Assembly (NCBI GenBank): GCA_030549335.1
Contig: CM060191.1
Span: 57,981,947-58,045,946 of the forward strand
Direction of reading: 5' to 3'
Source of the DNA: Pontederia crassipes
Taxonomy: Eukaryota; Streptophyta; Magnoliopsida; Commelinales; Pontederiaceae
Length of the DNA: 64,000 nucleotides
In this document: positions 25,441-35,600 of the stretch, piece by piece
Layout of the letters: every line of letters begins with the position of its first letter
Numbering within the stretch: the stretch's first letter is position 1
The notes under the pieces: model-generated
Databases searched by the model: none
What the model was told of the DNA's origin: nothing
Seen by the model: only the letters and a program-made list of their open reading frames with translations
Translations under genes and position numbers: made by a program

Positions 25441-26409
25441 TTCACGAAAAATAGGAGAAATCAATATTATGCATATTCGAATTTTGTCCACAAACAACAT
25501 AAATAATGAAATAAGAATATTTATAAAGTAGTGACATGAGGTTGTTAAACTCTCACTCATTTTTCACAATCTTCAAGAAATAATTTAGCACATAGATTTT
25601 AGCATATAGTGAAAAATAATATTACCATGTTAATTAATTCTCACAAAAGGAATTAATTTTGATGTATTCAATTTTAAAACAATTTGAAATTCTAGGCAAG
25701 TTATCATGCTTAACAAAATTGGACATACCAATTTTAATTTTAACACATAGTCAAAATTTTAGATCACAGCAATAAATATCATTATGACATACATAAATGA
25801 AAATATTTATTTCATGCATGATAACACATTTATTAGGCAATATTAGTTATTGATATGCAAATCTAATCATTTAATTTAATGCACTAAATCAATAAATGAT
25901 TTTCTTTTAATAACATTAAATTGCATGCAATATTTCAGAAAAATTTCTAAGGAAAAAATATTTTTTTCCTAATTTTTAGAGATTTTATAATAAATATTTT
26001 CTATTTTCGGATTATTTTAAAATTTTGGCGAAAATTAGAAAAGAAAAAAAAGAAAAAATTATTTATTGGGTCTCTCAGACAGCTCAATTTTCAATTCTTA
26101 TGTGTGCAACTCTTTTGCATTCAAACTGGGCTTTCAGCGGGTCGTGTGCCTGTTGGAATAGTTTTATTTATTTATTTATTTTTGCTGCAACACATGCAGA
26201 AAAAATCTAAAAATTTTGTAAAAAATATTAAAATAAATCTGAAAAAATACATTATGATTTAAGTTCATCCATAATATATTTGTGATGACAAAAACCACTT
26301 TGTTCCTCGGTTGTGATCATACAATCGAGATTCGCAGATCTAAAAAATAATAATAAATATTTCGGCACAATCATGAGTTCGAGAAAAATCTAAAAGAGTT
26401 CTGATATTT

Positions 26410-26521
26410 ATAATAGATATAAATCCTAGAGGGTCCGTGTGCGCTACAGCGCGAGTGTCGCGCGCTATGCGCGATCTGTGCGAGTGACGGCGCGGGTAAT
26501 GCCATGTGGGCATTTTCCAAC
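26410..26521 (-). repeat. 5' LTR remnant of the Copia element
   Basis: Keeps only the first part (TGTTGGAAAATGCCCACATG) and the last part (TAGGATTTATATCTATTA) of the LTR seen at 20294-20792. The adjoining ATATCAGAACTC resembles the TGGTATCAGAGC primer site. Confidence 0.65.
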
Positions 26522-27114
26522 ACTCACATTCATAGATGCTTGGATTTCTTCCAGTGTTCGACCTTTAGTTTATGCACTATTAGGATGTTGTTGGAAGATC
26601 CACCATGATGCTAGTAGAAGCCTCGTGGTTGATTTGATTCATTTGAATGCCATTTTTGTGTCTCTGCGCTCCTAATTCTAATCCAATCATGGCATGAGCT
26701 GTCCGATATTTAATTTTAATTACTTCACCCATATGTTATCTATATAAAACTTAAGTATCCTATTCCTCTTGAACAAATTATGCCGTGGGAACATCTTGTT
26801 GGACTATTAGGAAATCATGCTATTATTATACCTTTTGAATTATGAGTACACGTCCTGTTAATATAAGATCTATTATATTAGTTTGCTTCAGAACCATGGC
26901 ATGGCGATCATAAAAGAAAGACTCACTCATGATTAAATTGATATTACTAAGTGCAGAAGTCTCTTCCGGGGATCAATATATAGGGGAATTGGTGTTCTGT
27001 GCTTGATGGTCCCTCTCACATGCATTTACTTAGATGCCTGAAGAGTGAAAAGAGTCACGTGTAACCTTGCAAGCTCTTCACACAAGTTTATTACATTAAG
27101 TTTGTAGATGTTTG
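26522..27114. other. Intergenic, no gene seen
   Basis: No coding region or repeat boundary recognised. Confidence 0.35.
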
Positions 27115-28588
27115 GTTGCGGTTCCGACGAACCGATTCTGATCGAACGAACGATTCGGCCGCGGTTCGGACGAACCGGTTCCAAGGGTTATAAGAAGATG
27201 AAAACCCTCGAATTGTCTCATTTTCGTCTCTCCTCTCTCTCTCCTCTTTGTTTCTCCTCTGCGCCGCCGCCTCTCTCTCTCCTCTCCTCTCCTCGTGGCT
27301 GTGCGACGTCGACGAGCACCGCCACGATCCTGAGAACTTTTGACGGCGTCTGCGCGATGGCCACGAGCACCGGCGCCGAGCACGCCCGCCGCAGACCTAC
27401 CCCACCGCCGACCCCTTTGAGGTCGAAATGCCCAGATCCGAGACAGATCTGTGCGTTGAGGCGACTATGCGGCTAGATCTAGATCTGTGCGCAGCGGCGA
27501 CCTCCCCGCCGCGTCCGACTAGATCTGTCCGCCGCCGACGAGCCCGCCCTCGAAGGTGTTTTCTAACCTCTTATTCTCCCTCTTCTTTTCATTTTCTCAC
27601 TTTCTCCCTCCATCCGACCAGATCTGCCCGCCCGTCGCCTCCGAGCTCGCGCACCGCCACCGCGATGACCTCCCGCGACCCCCCACACCGAGCATCATGG
27701 CACGCTGCGAGCACGCCGCTGCACGACGCACGTCGAGCGCCGCTGAGTTTGACCACGCCGCCGCTGCCGTCAAGCCTGTCAGCCCACCGCCGCCGCTGAG
27801 CTCGCGCACCCCATCGATCAGATCTGAGCTCGCGCACCGCCGCCGACAACCGACGACTCCCTCGCGCACCCCGATCTGCTCTCGCACACCGCCGACCAGC
27901 CGTGAAATTTTTGTTGTAAATTTTTTGTTGGGGTTATATGTAAACTACTTAAATTTTTGTTAATCCATGCTTGGATTACTTACACTTTTGATAGTTCATA
28001 TGCAAAAAAAAAATAATTAGGGATTGACAACATTGATGGTGTAAAGCGTTCCAATTATGTCACTTGTTATCTTTTAATTGTATTAAACAACTTCCAAAAT
28101 TTGAAGTTCAAATTAAACAGTTACAGATTTGTTACAAGAGGACGTAGACAGTTACAGATTTATGTCACAGATTTGTTACAAGAGGACGGTAGACAGTTCG
28201 AATTAAACTTCGTTCAACTCAAAATGCATTAGCAATCGGCAGCGTTCCAATTATGTGACAAGAGGATTACAAATATTTTTAGAAGGTGGACTCGACAGGA
28301 CACCCGGAGGTAGGCTCGGCGGCGGAGCTCAACGGCCCATTTTGATACTTTACAGCTTTAACTAATTTACAACATGAATTCAACAAAAAATTTACAAAAG
28401 TGTAACTAATCAAAGCAGATACAACATGGATTAATTAAGTTTAACTTATTCGACAACAAAAAATTTTACAAGGATTAACATTGTTAAGCGCTTGGCCGCG
28501 GCGGGGCAGGCGAGTTCGACGGCGGTGGTGGCGGCGCACGAGCTCGGCGACGGCGGTTAGGCGGCGGCGGTCAGCGGGGTCGTGCGTG

Positions 28589-28675
28589 CGACGAAGGGCG
28601 GCGGCGTGCATGCGACGAAGGGCGGGGGCGTGAGACGAAGGGCGGCGACGTGCGACGAAGGGCGGCGGAGTGCGG
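28589..28675. repeat. GACGAAGGGCGG minisatellite
   Basis: Four tandem units of 20-24 bp, each containing GACGAAGGGCGG followed by a short GC-rich variable part. Confidence 0.8.
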
Positions 28676-28799
28676 GCGTTGTCATGCAAGCGGGCAGGGC
28701 GGCCGGCGGCGGATCTGTCGGCAAAGACAAAGGTCTGCTCGAGATAAAAACCGGCAAAGGTACAAAGGACATAATGGGGGAAAGTACGTTAGGTCGTAG

Positions 28800-29050
28800 A
28801 TCCGGCCGGCGGTCGAAGTTCGGCGGATCTGGTCGAAGTCGCGGGGATCTGGTCGGCCGGCGGTCGAAGATCGGCGGTTCTCGTATGGATCTGGTCGAAG
28901 TCATGCATATCTACCCGCCGGCGGTCGTGGTGGCATGGATCTGGTCGGCGGCGGTCGTGGTGGCACAGATCTGGTCGGTGGCGCCGATCTGGTCGCGGCC
29001 GGTCGTGGTCATGCGGACGTCATCGTCGAAGTCGTGGTCACGGCCGGTCG
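28800..29050. repeat. GGATCTGGTCG-type degenerate minisatellite
   Basis: The word GATCTGGTCG recurs about six times at roughly 25-55-bp spacing, with GCGGTCG and CGTGGT words between. The reverse complement (GACCAGATC) occurs in the left GC block at 27617, supporting a palindromic origin. Confidence 0.65.
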
Positions 29051-29280
29051 TCGTCACGCGAGAAGGGGAGAAAGAAAATGAGGGTAAAGGGCAAAATTTT
29101 TTACTGCGCCGATCGTTTTATTGTCGGCCAAAAACCGGTTCACGCGCGAGCTCGGTTCACGCGAAAATTTAACCGGTTCACGGACGTAAAATGGTGGTTT
29201 TCGGCTTCTCCATCGGACTCGATCAGACGGGCACAATAAAATGGGGGGTCTGTCCATTTTATCCAAAATCTTTTATGCAG

Positions 29281-29408
29281 GGTAGAGGACTTACCATGCG
29301 GGGGACCCCCATTTTATCCAATTCATATGGTCTTTTTGCATAAAAGATTATCTTTTATGTTCGCCTTCGCCCACTATCCGTCGTCCACCGCATGGTAAGT
29401 CCTCTACC
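29281..29408. repeat. Perfect 21-bp inverted repeat, 86-nt loop
   Basis: Arm 29281-29301 (GGTAGAGGACTTACCATGCG plus one G) is exactly complementary to 29388-29408. The loop holds a second potential pairing: ATCTTTTATGC just outside (29269-29279) with GCATAAAAGAT (29338-29348). It could be a MITE remnant or a small-RNA-type hairpin. Confidence 0.8.
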
Positions 29409-29529
29409 TCGAAGCCCAATTGATTCCTAATTAACTACATGCCTCTGCAATGTAATTTTCTTCACCGTCCTTTTTTTATGTCGGCCCATGTCTACAGGAG
29501 ATCTTCGGTATCCGAAACTATTAACACTT

Positions 29530-29660
29530 AGACTAATCCGAAATCGAGAAGATAGAACAACAATGATTTATTCCCTGACCAAGGTGATAACTCCAAAACT
29601 CGAACATGAAGCTGCGTAGTAAATGCTGGGGACTCAACTCTGCCACCAATTGAGCCACCG
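29530..29660 (-). mobile_element. Candidate tRNA-derived SINE (pol III boxes)
   Basis: On the - strand TGGCTCAATTGG (29657-29646) fits the tRNA A box, and GTTCGAGTT (29605-29597), 41 nt further on, fits the B box except for its last base. No tRNA cloverleaf, tail or target duplication could be confirmed. Confidence 0.35.
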
Positions 29661-29719
29661 TTAGTTTTCTTGGTCGTCCTTTGACAAGGCATCCACCGCC
29701 GGATTTGCTATTGTTCTCC

Positions 29720-30699
29720 ACTAGCTGAAGTAGGTCATCATTTTTATTTAATTTATTTTTTTATTTTTTGGTCTTTCATTTTCATATAGTTGTTATTAAT
29801 GTATTCCGGTATATTTAATATGCCCATTCTCTCTTTTAACATGCAATTTTAATCCTTGCTAGGAATTAATCTTTTATATAGTTAGGAATTAATCCTTATG
29901 TTCGGAGTTAAGGCAAACTAAAAAAAGTGTGAATCAAGGCAAATTAATACTAGGTCTTTTTGAACAAACAATATTGAATTAATGCTATACAAACAAGAAA
30001 CATATGTTCTTGCATAATTTTGAGACAAACTCCAAATACTGATCAATTTTTTAGTCATATTCTGATGTCTTTTTTTGTCATATTCTCATTTTAGTTGCTA
30101 AGAATTGGACCAACATTCTTGATAAATAAAATGAGAATATTAAAAAAAGATACACCAAAATATGACTATATTGATTAGTATTTGGTTTCAAGTTGAGTTC
30201 GACCCCAAATTAATTCTTATGCTAAATAATACGATCCATATGACATATGGCTTAATGTTATTCATATGCAAGAAGATTAACTAGTTGTCTATTACAGAAA
30301 AGACAACGCTATATCGTAGTTGGATTCGTCATTACTGGAAGGATAAATGTGGTATTATAACAGAAGAATATAAGGATATGTCATAGCAGTGATAGGACAT
30401 GTCACAATCGTGCCAATGCCTTAGACGATTTTTGTCATGACCGTGATTACGCCAGTCACGACCGTGACCAACCCATCACAGTCATGACCGAATGAAAAAT
30501 AGGTTGTATGAGATATTTAAAGTATTTTCATGATATCGTTACCATTTATTAATGATTGATGATAGTCAATTGTGTATGAACGAAGATACAAGAAATGTAT
30601 GCCCAATCGTAATTAGGCTAGAAGATGAAAGATTGATGTGAATACTTGATGTATTGATGACCCTAATAAAGTATAAAGTTGAAGGAAATGCATCGGTAC
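29720..30699. other. AT-rich intergenic sequence
   Basis: No gene. A patch at 30360-30500 repeats words like GTCATGACCGTGA and GTCACGACCGTGA, as seen in some LTRs. Confidence 0.35.
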
Positions 30700-31560
30700 T
30701 CATTAATGTTAAGAAGTAAATGACATTCGCCTTAGGATGGTTGAGACTTTTCAAGAAATAATGTTATCATCTTAAAGAGTGTTTGAGATTTTTTAGAGGA
30801 CATTGGCCTAATTGTAATGATGTTACATGCGCTTTCAACTAAGAAAAGATGAAAGATGAGGGCAAGAAGTAAATCCTTTCACCTTATAATGATTGAAACT
30901 TCTTGAAAAATAATGCAATCACCCAAAGTGCTTTTGAAGTTTTTCATAAGTAAATGTCTTGCATTTATGGTGCTGAGACTTCTTTGAGAGATCATGCTAT
31001 CACATGAAAGGTTGTTTAAAATTTCCTAGTGCTCAATGAACTAATGTAACGATGAAGTCAAGAAGTAAATGTTTTTTTATCTCATGTGGATTGAGACTTC
31101 TTGAGAAATAGTGTCATCGCCTAAAAGGTGTTTGAGATTTCCCAACGCCTTATAAACAAATGTAATAATAATGCTAAGATGGAAGATGTTGTAAGATGTC
31201 TTTTACCTTATAGTGATTGAGACTTCTTTGGAAATAATGTCATCACCCCAAAGAGTGTTTGGGGTTTTCCAAAAGTATATGTATTTCGCTTATGGTGACT
31301 GAGACTTCTTTAAAAAATAATGTCATCACCTAAAGGGTGTTTGAGATTTTCCAGTGCCCGATTGACTGATGTAAGAATGTTAAATTGTATTGACTATTAG
31401 GCAAAGAAAAAATATGTTATATGATGAATGTAATGAAAATAAGTCATGAATGTAAGGATGAGAAGTAAATATCTTTCACTCACGATGATTAAGACTTCTC
31501 GAAAAGTAATGCCATCACTTTAATAGTGTTTGAAATTTCTCAATGTAAGGATGAAGATAT
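30700..31560. repeat. Degenerate tandem array, about seven units
   Basis: Units share, in order, AAGAAGTAAATG, a TTYACCT-like word, ATTGAGACTTCTTTGA, AATAATGTCATCACC and a GTGTTTGAGATTT block. Copies start near 30720, 30865, 30950, 31055, 31190, 31265 and 31465, so spacing varies between about 80 and 200 bp through internal deletions. No coding capacity. Family unknown. Confidence 0.75.
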
Positions 31561-33781
31561 TATATGATAATATTAATGTATGCTAGGATATAGTGTGCCC
31601 CAATGATATAATAGGGAAATAAAAGAAAGAAAAATGAATGAATGAATGAATGAATATCCAAAATGTTATAAAGTAATTGTGAGGAAATGTAAAGTAAAGA
31701 ATGAAAAGAAAGAAAGAAATAATGCCAAGCAATGAATAAGGATTAAGGTGTTATAAAGAAACTCCTAGAGTACACATGACAATGGAAATGAAATGAAATG
31801 ATATGTTTATGTCATATATGTTATGTATGTTATGAATGTATGTTCTTATGGTATGGTACTTGTAGATGATGACTTCAAGGTAAGACAAGTATGTTGAAAT
31901 GATTATGTTTCAAGAATGAATGACATGCATGATGTATTATCATGTAAGGTTCATGATATACTTCATGTCACGCATGTTTATATGTTATTGTTATTATGAT
32001 GATGATGCATCGCATGTAGTGTCATGTGATAGGATAATATGGCATGCATGACCTTTACATACTCTAACTAAAAAATCCTACACTCTAGATCCATGCAGGT
32101 AACCAAAATTAAATGATGAATGGCTCAAGCTCATGACGAAGTGTTGCACATGCTTAGGGTTAAATAAATCATATGGTTCTAGATGAACAATGAGGCTAAT
32201 GATGTAATGAAGAGTTTAGGGAATTAATATCTTATGAAATATTAGTCTATTTGATTAATATAAAGTTTTTATTTATTATGATTTTATCTAAATTGTCAAG
32301 TCTTTCGCTATCAAATGATGCATGGTGAACGGGCTAACGATCCGAAATTTTCTAAATGCCCAAAACTTTTAGGGTGTATTTTCGGATCATTACAACAACA
32401 ATCTTGTCTTTTTGCATCACAGGTAGCTTATGTGCTCTCTTATGACAAGGCACTAACCCTAATATTTTAAAAATGATTATTTAACATTTCAAATAGTTAA
32501 TGACTGATCCTATGTTTTTAGTTCATCTTTGTCTACTCTTCATATCACCATTGATAATTTTGAATTTACTTTAGTACTAGTTCGCATTAGAGTTTACCTA
32601 CTTACTTATTCTCTATATCATGATTGGAAAACCCTAACAAATATAACTAGTATTATAAGTGGCTTTTTAAAAAAAAAAAATTGTGCAATTCTATCTCCAT
32701 TTACTTGTCAGAATGGATGCTCAATCTATTCTAATAATGTATCTTTGATAGGATTGAGTTCCATCTAGATTTGATACCTTTTTTACTATAATAAAACATG
32801 TGAGCTTGTTGTCATAGTTGTACTTGCGTCAAAAAATTCTAAACTTATTTTGCCTTATCTTAATTTCACACTATTGTATATATATTGTCATAGGGGAAAA
32901 TTTATTGTCACACCCATGCACAATTTCAATGTGAATATATCTACAATTGCTACGTTCTTGAGATTAATATGATATAGGCACTTTACAAAGAACTTCCACT
33001 TGGGAAAAAGCCACATGGTTGGACAACATATTCAAACAACTAAAAGGTCAAGGTGAACAAGATACAAATATATTATGAGTTAGAGTGTTTTGCATCTTAT
33101 ATGGAATCCTATTTTTTTCAATACTCAGAATAAACACACTAGTGTTTGTTATCACTTTGTTCTAATGTGTGATGGATAAATATAATATTTAATTACATAA
33201 GATTTGTGGAAATTGAAATCATGTATATATGCTAATGAAGCCAACAATTCATGAGAGGCTAATTGTTTATTATTTGAAGATCTCATTTTATTACTTAATA
33301 TTAATAAGTTCATTTTATTGTTTTAAAATTCGACTCGGCCCGGTCAGTCCCATCGATCATAATGTCTAGCACTAGACAAGACACTAAGATAGCCCACGGA
33401 TCACCTCAAATTGATTATGAGGTTGGCCCGCTTTGAGCTGCCCACTTTGAGTTGCTCAAAACTCGAATTCAATTGCCCAATCCAAGGGTTTGGATGACCT
33501 AACTCATATCAGTTTGAAAGATAAAAATATTGAGATGTAAAAAATTAAAAAAATTGAATACATTAATATATATTTGAAATTTGGATTTTAACGTATTGTT
33601 TCTTTCCTTCTCCATCACATATATAAAAATTCATCAATTTTTTATTTATCATTGCTTCACATGATTTTTTGTTTAGTAAATTTTTAATTGATAATGTAAT
33701 TTATGTTTTGTTTATTATATTTTCAAATCATTTTATTTTACTTTATTATATTATTTTATTTTATTAATGCATTTATTATAA
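31561..33781. other. AT-rich intergenic sequence, no gene
   Basis: Short simple repeats (GAAT)n near 31633-31653 and ATG-rich runs near 31790-32040. No coding region recognised. Confidence 0.4.
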
Positions 33782-34275
33782 TAGGGGTGTAAAAAAATTG
33801 AACCAACGTGAAAAATCTGGTCGACCTGAAAAAATCAAATAAAAAATTAGGAGGTCGAATATGATTTAAGGTGACTTTTAATAGAACAAAATTGACCCCC
33901 TCAAATTAGGGTCCCATCCAAAAAGCATAAGGGCTCATAGAGTCCATTTATATTTATTAATTTTTTATGTATATGATCAATTTATAAGTAATTAATTTTT
34001 ATTATTGGTGTAATAATTTTTAATATAATTTAATAGGCTGCTATTATATATGAAACTCTATTTTGATAGTTTCAATACTATATCCAATATTTAAGCATGC
34101 TTATATTAATTGTTAATTATTATATATTTTTAAAAATATTATTATATTAAAATAGGCTCTTAAAAAATGACCCATTAGATTGTTATTTTATAATTTAAAA
34201 AATCAAAACAAATAATAGCGATAGATCTTTTGGATCGAAAAATCAACCCGACCTGAACTATTTTCACTCTGACTA
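33782..34275. mobile_element. Copy of the hAT-like MITE family seen at 14615
   Basis: Starts TAGGGGTGTAAAAAAATTG and shares ordered blocks with 14615-15121 (for example GACCCATTA and AAAATTAGG words). The right end and target duplication are not clear. Confidence 0.4.
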
Positions 34276-35041
34276 TACAATATATTATTAATCTGTTTGA
34301 CCTATTTATTTTGTATCAATTTTTAATTCCTTTCGACCATTCGATTTATCCTGGTCCGATAAGTTCGATCTAATCCATTTATCGAGATAAATCTTACCGA
34401 CATTGCATTTTATACATCATATATTTGAAGAAAATGTAAAAGATAATATATGAATAACTCCTTGATTAAATATGCACTAATATATTTCCTTTTCTCCGGT
34501 TGTGGTCGAAGGAAGCCATAATTTTCCCGAGACATTCTAATTTGGTTAACTATGCATTAACATGTTACCTTTTCTCCATTGGCAAAGGACATTATGGATT
34601 GTGTTGTGCACGTTCAAATGAAAAGTTAAAATTATGCATGTCTTGTGTTGTGCATAATGGCACAACATATATCACTTTTTTCATCGAAAAAGTTACATCC
34701 AACTCATTTGGATTGAAATGCAATGTAAAAAATATTCTAAACTATAAGGGTTTTTGGTCCATCCCATGACTCAATCTCCTTTTTTTTTAAAAAAATAAGG
34801 GTTTATTTAATTTGAGACTTTATGATTTACCTAAGAAAATTTAAGACTTTATGAAATTTGAAATTTAAAATACATAAAAAAGACATTTCAAATACAAAAA
34901 GTTATTCAATATTTTAAACAAATAAATATATTTTTATATAAAAAATACATAAAAAAAGAATATGGTCAAAGAACTCAACTATCAAGTTTGAATTTCAAGA
35001 AAGACCAAATACAATCACATCTAATATAAACACTTTAAAAT
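34276..35041. other. AT-rich intergenic sequence, no gene
   Basis: Short open frames without domains only. Confidence 0.35.
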
Positions 35042-35424
35042 GTTAAGGATATCTTTGATTGGAGTGAAATGAAGGTAAAGAAGGGGAAGTTCATTCCCCT
35101 CGTTTGGTTGGGATTTAATTGGAAGAGAATGAAGGAAAAAGTCTCCCTCTTAATCTTCCATTGGTGAAAATGAGGGAAAAGACATATTTAATATGTGTTT
35201 TCATCTTTAACCAAATAAATTAAACATATAACTATATATATAAATGATAGAATCATCTAAATAAAATAATCACTTAACATTTGTTCTCTTCTCTTCCCTT
35301 TAATGCTATCAACCAAACATAGTTAACTATTCACATTTATTTCCTATATTTCTTTCTCATCATTTTCTTATTATTTTTTATCTTTTCTTTCCCTTAATGA
35401 ATTTTGAACCAAACAGACCCGTAG
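35042..35424. mobile_element. Candidate MITE with GTTTGGTT-type ends
   Basis: The left end (TCTTTGATTGGAGTGAAATG) and the reverse complement of the right end (GTCTGTTTGGTTCAAAATTC) are similar over about 35 bp. Ends of this type are common in plant MITEs. No target duplication confirmed. Confidence 0.35.
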
Positions 35425-35477
35425 AATCTAGACCTTCTTTCAGCCTATTCAAATATATATATTTATATAGGATACCA

Positions 35478-35600
35478 CTATTGACACTTCAAAATATACT
35501 ATTGCCACTTCATTTTATCTTGCAAGGGTAAAGGTGTCCAACATTTTTAGTACTCACATAATGAAGTGACAATAGTGTGTTTTGGAGAGGCAATATATAT
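35478..35600. repeat. Short hairpin, arms about 40 bp
   Basis: Arm 35478-35516 and arm 35558-35600 are complementary with about seven mismatches, around a 41-nt loop. Both contain CTATTGNCACTTCATT in opposite orientation. It may be a small MITE or a young small-RNA-type hairpin. Confidence 0.65.

Larger units (their letters stand above)
20294..26521 (-). mobile_element. Decayed Ty1/Copia retrotransposon
   Basis: Read on the - strand the order is 5' LTR (26521 to about 26410), degenerate primer-binding site, gag, integrase, reverse transcriptase, RNase H, a purine-rich tract, then the 3' LTR (20792 to about 20294). Both LTRs start TGTTGGAAAATGCCCACATG and end near TAGGATTTATATCTRTTA. The left LTR is about 500 bp but the right one only about 112 bp, with a large internal deletion. 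Stops and frameshifts occur throughout pol. Integrase preceding reverse transcriptase assigns it to Copia. No target duplication was found. Confidence 0.85.
27115..29250. repeat. GC-rich palindromic unit with AT core, possible gene-capturing transposon
   Basis: Two GC-rich blocks (27240-27900 and 28480-29060) flank an AT-rich core whose halves (about 27905-27990 and 28380-28465) are inverted copies, sharing AAATTTTTTGTTG and TTAATCCATG. The outer ends are rich in words such as GAACCGGTT and GGTTCACG. The GC blocks have open frames on both strands with proline/arginine/alanine-rich, low-complexity translations and no domain. The layout is compatible with a decayed foldback or Pack-MULE element, but no terminal inverted repeat with target duplication was found. 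Confidence 0.45.

Noticed and set aside
20287-26530. Target-site duplication for the Copia element
   Set aside because: No matching 5-bp words were found outside the two LTR ends; the left junction is disturbed by the tandem duplication.
27096-29172. Several overlapping open frames rich in Pro, Arg and Ala
   Set aside because: Both strands are open because the DNA is GC-rich and repetitive. There are no domains, splice structure or start context.
29533-29721. 62-codon - strand frame containing GRPRKLT, AT-hook-like
   Set aside because: It overlaps the possible SINE, has no neighbouring exons, and a single short motif is not enough.
34744-34804. ATAAGGGTTT direct repeat round a 41-bp unit ending in T and A runs
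   Set aside because: Only 10 bp of duplication and low-complexity content; not strong enough to call an insertion.
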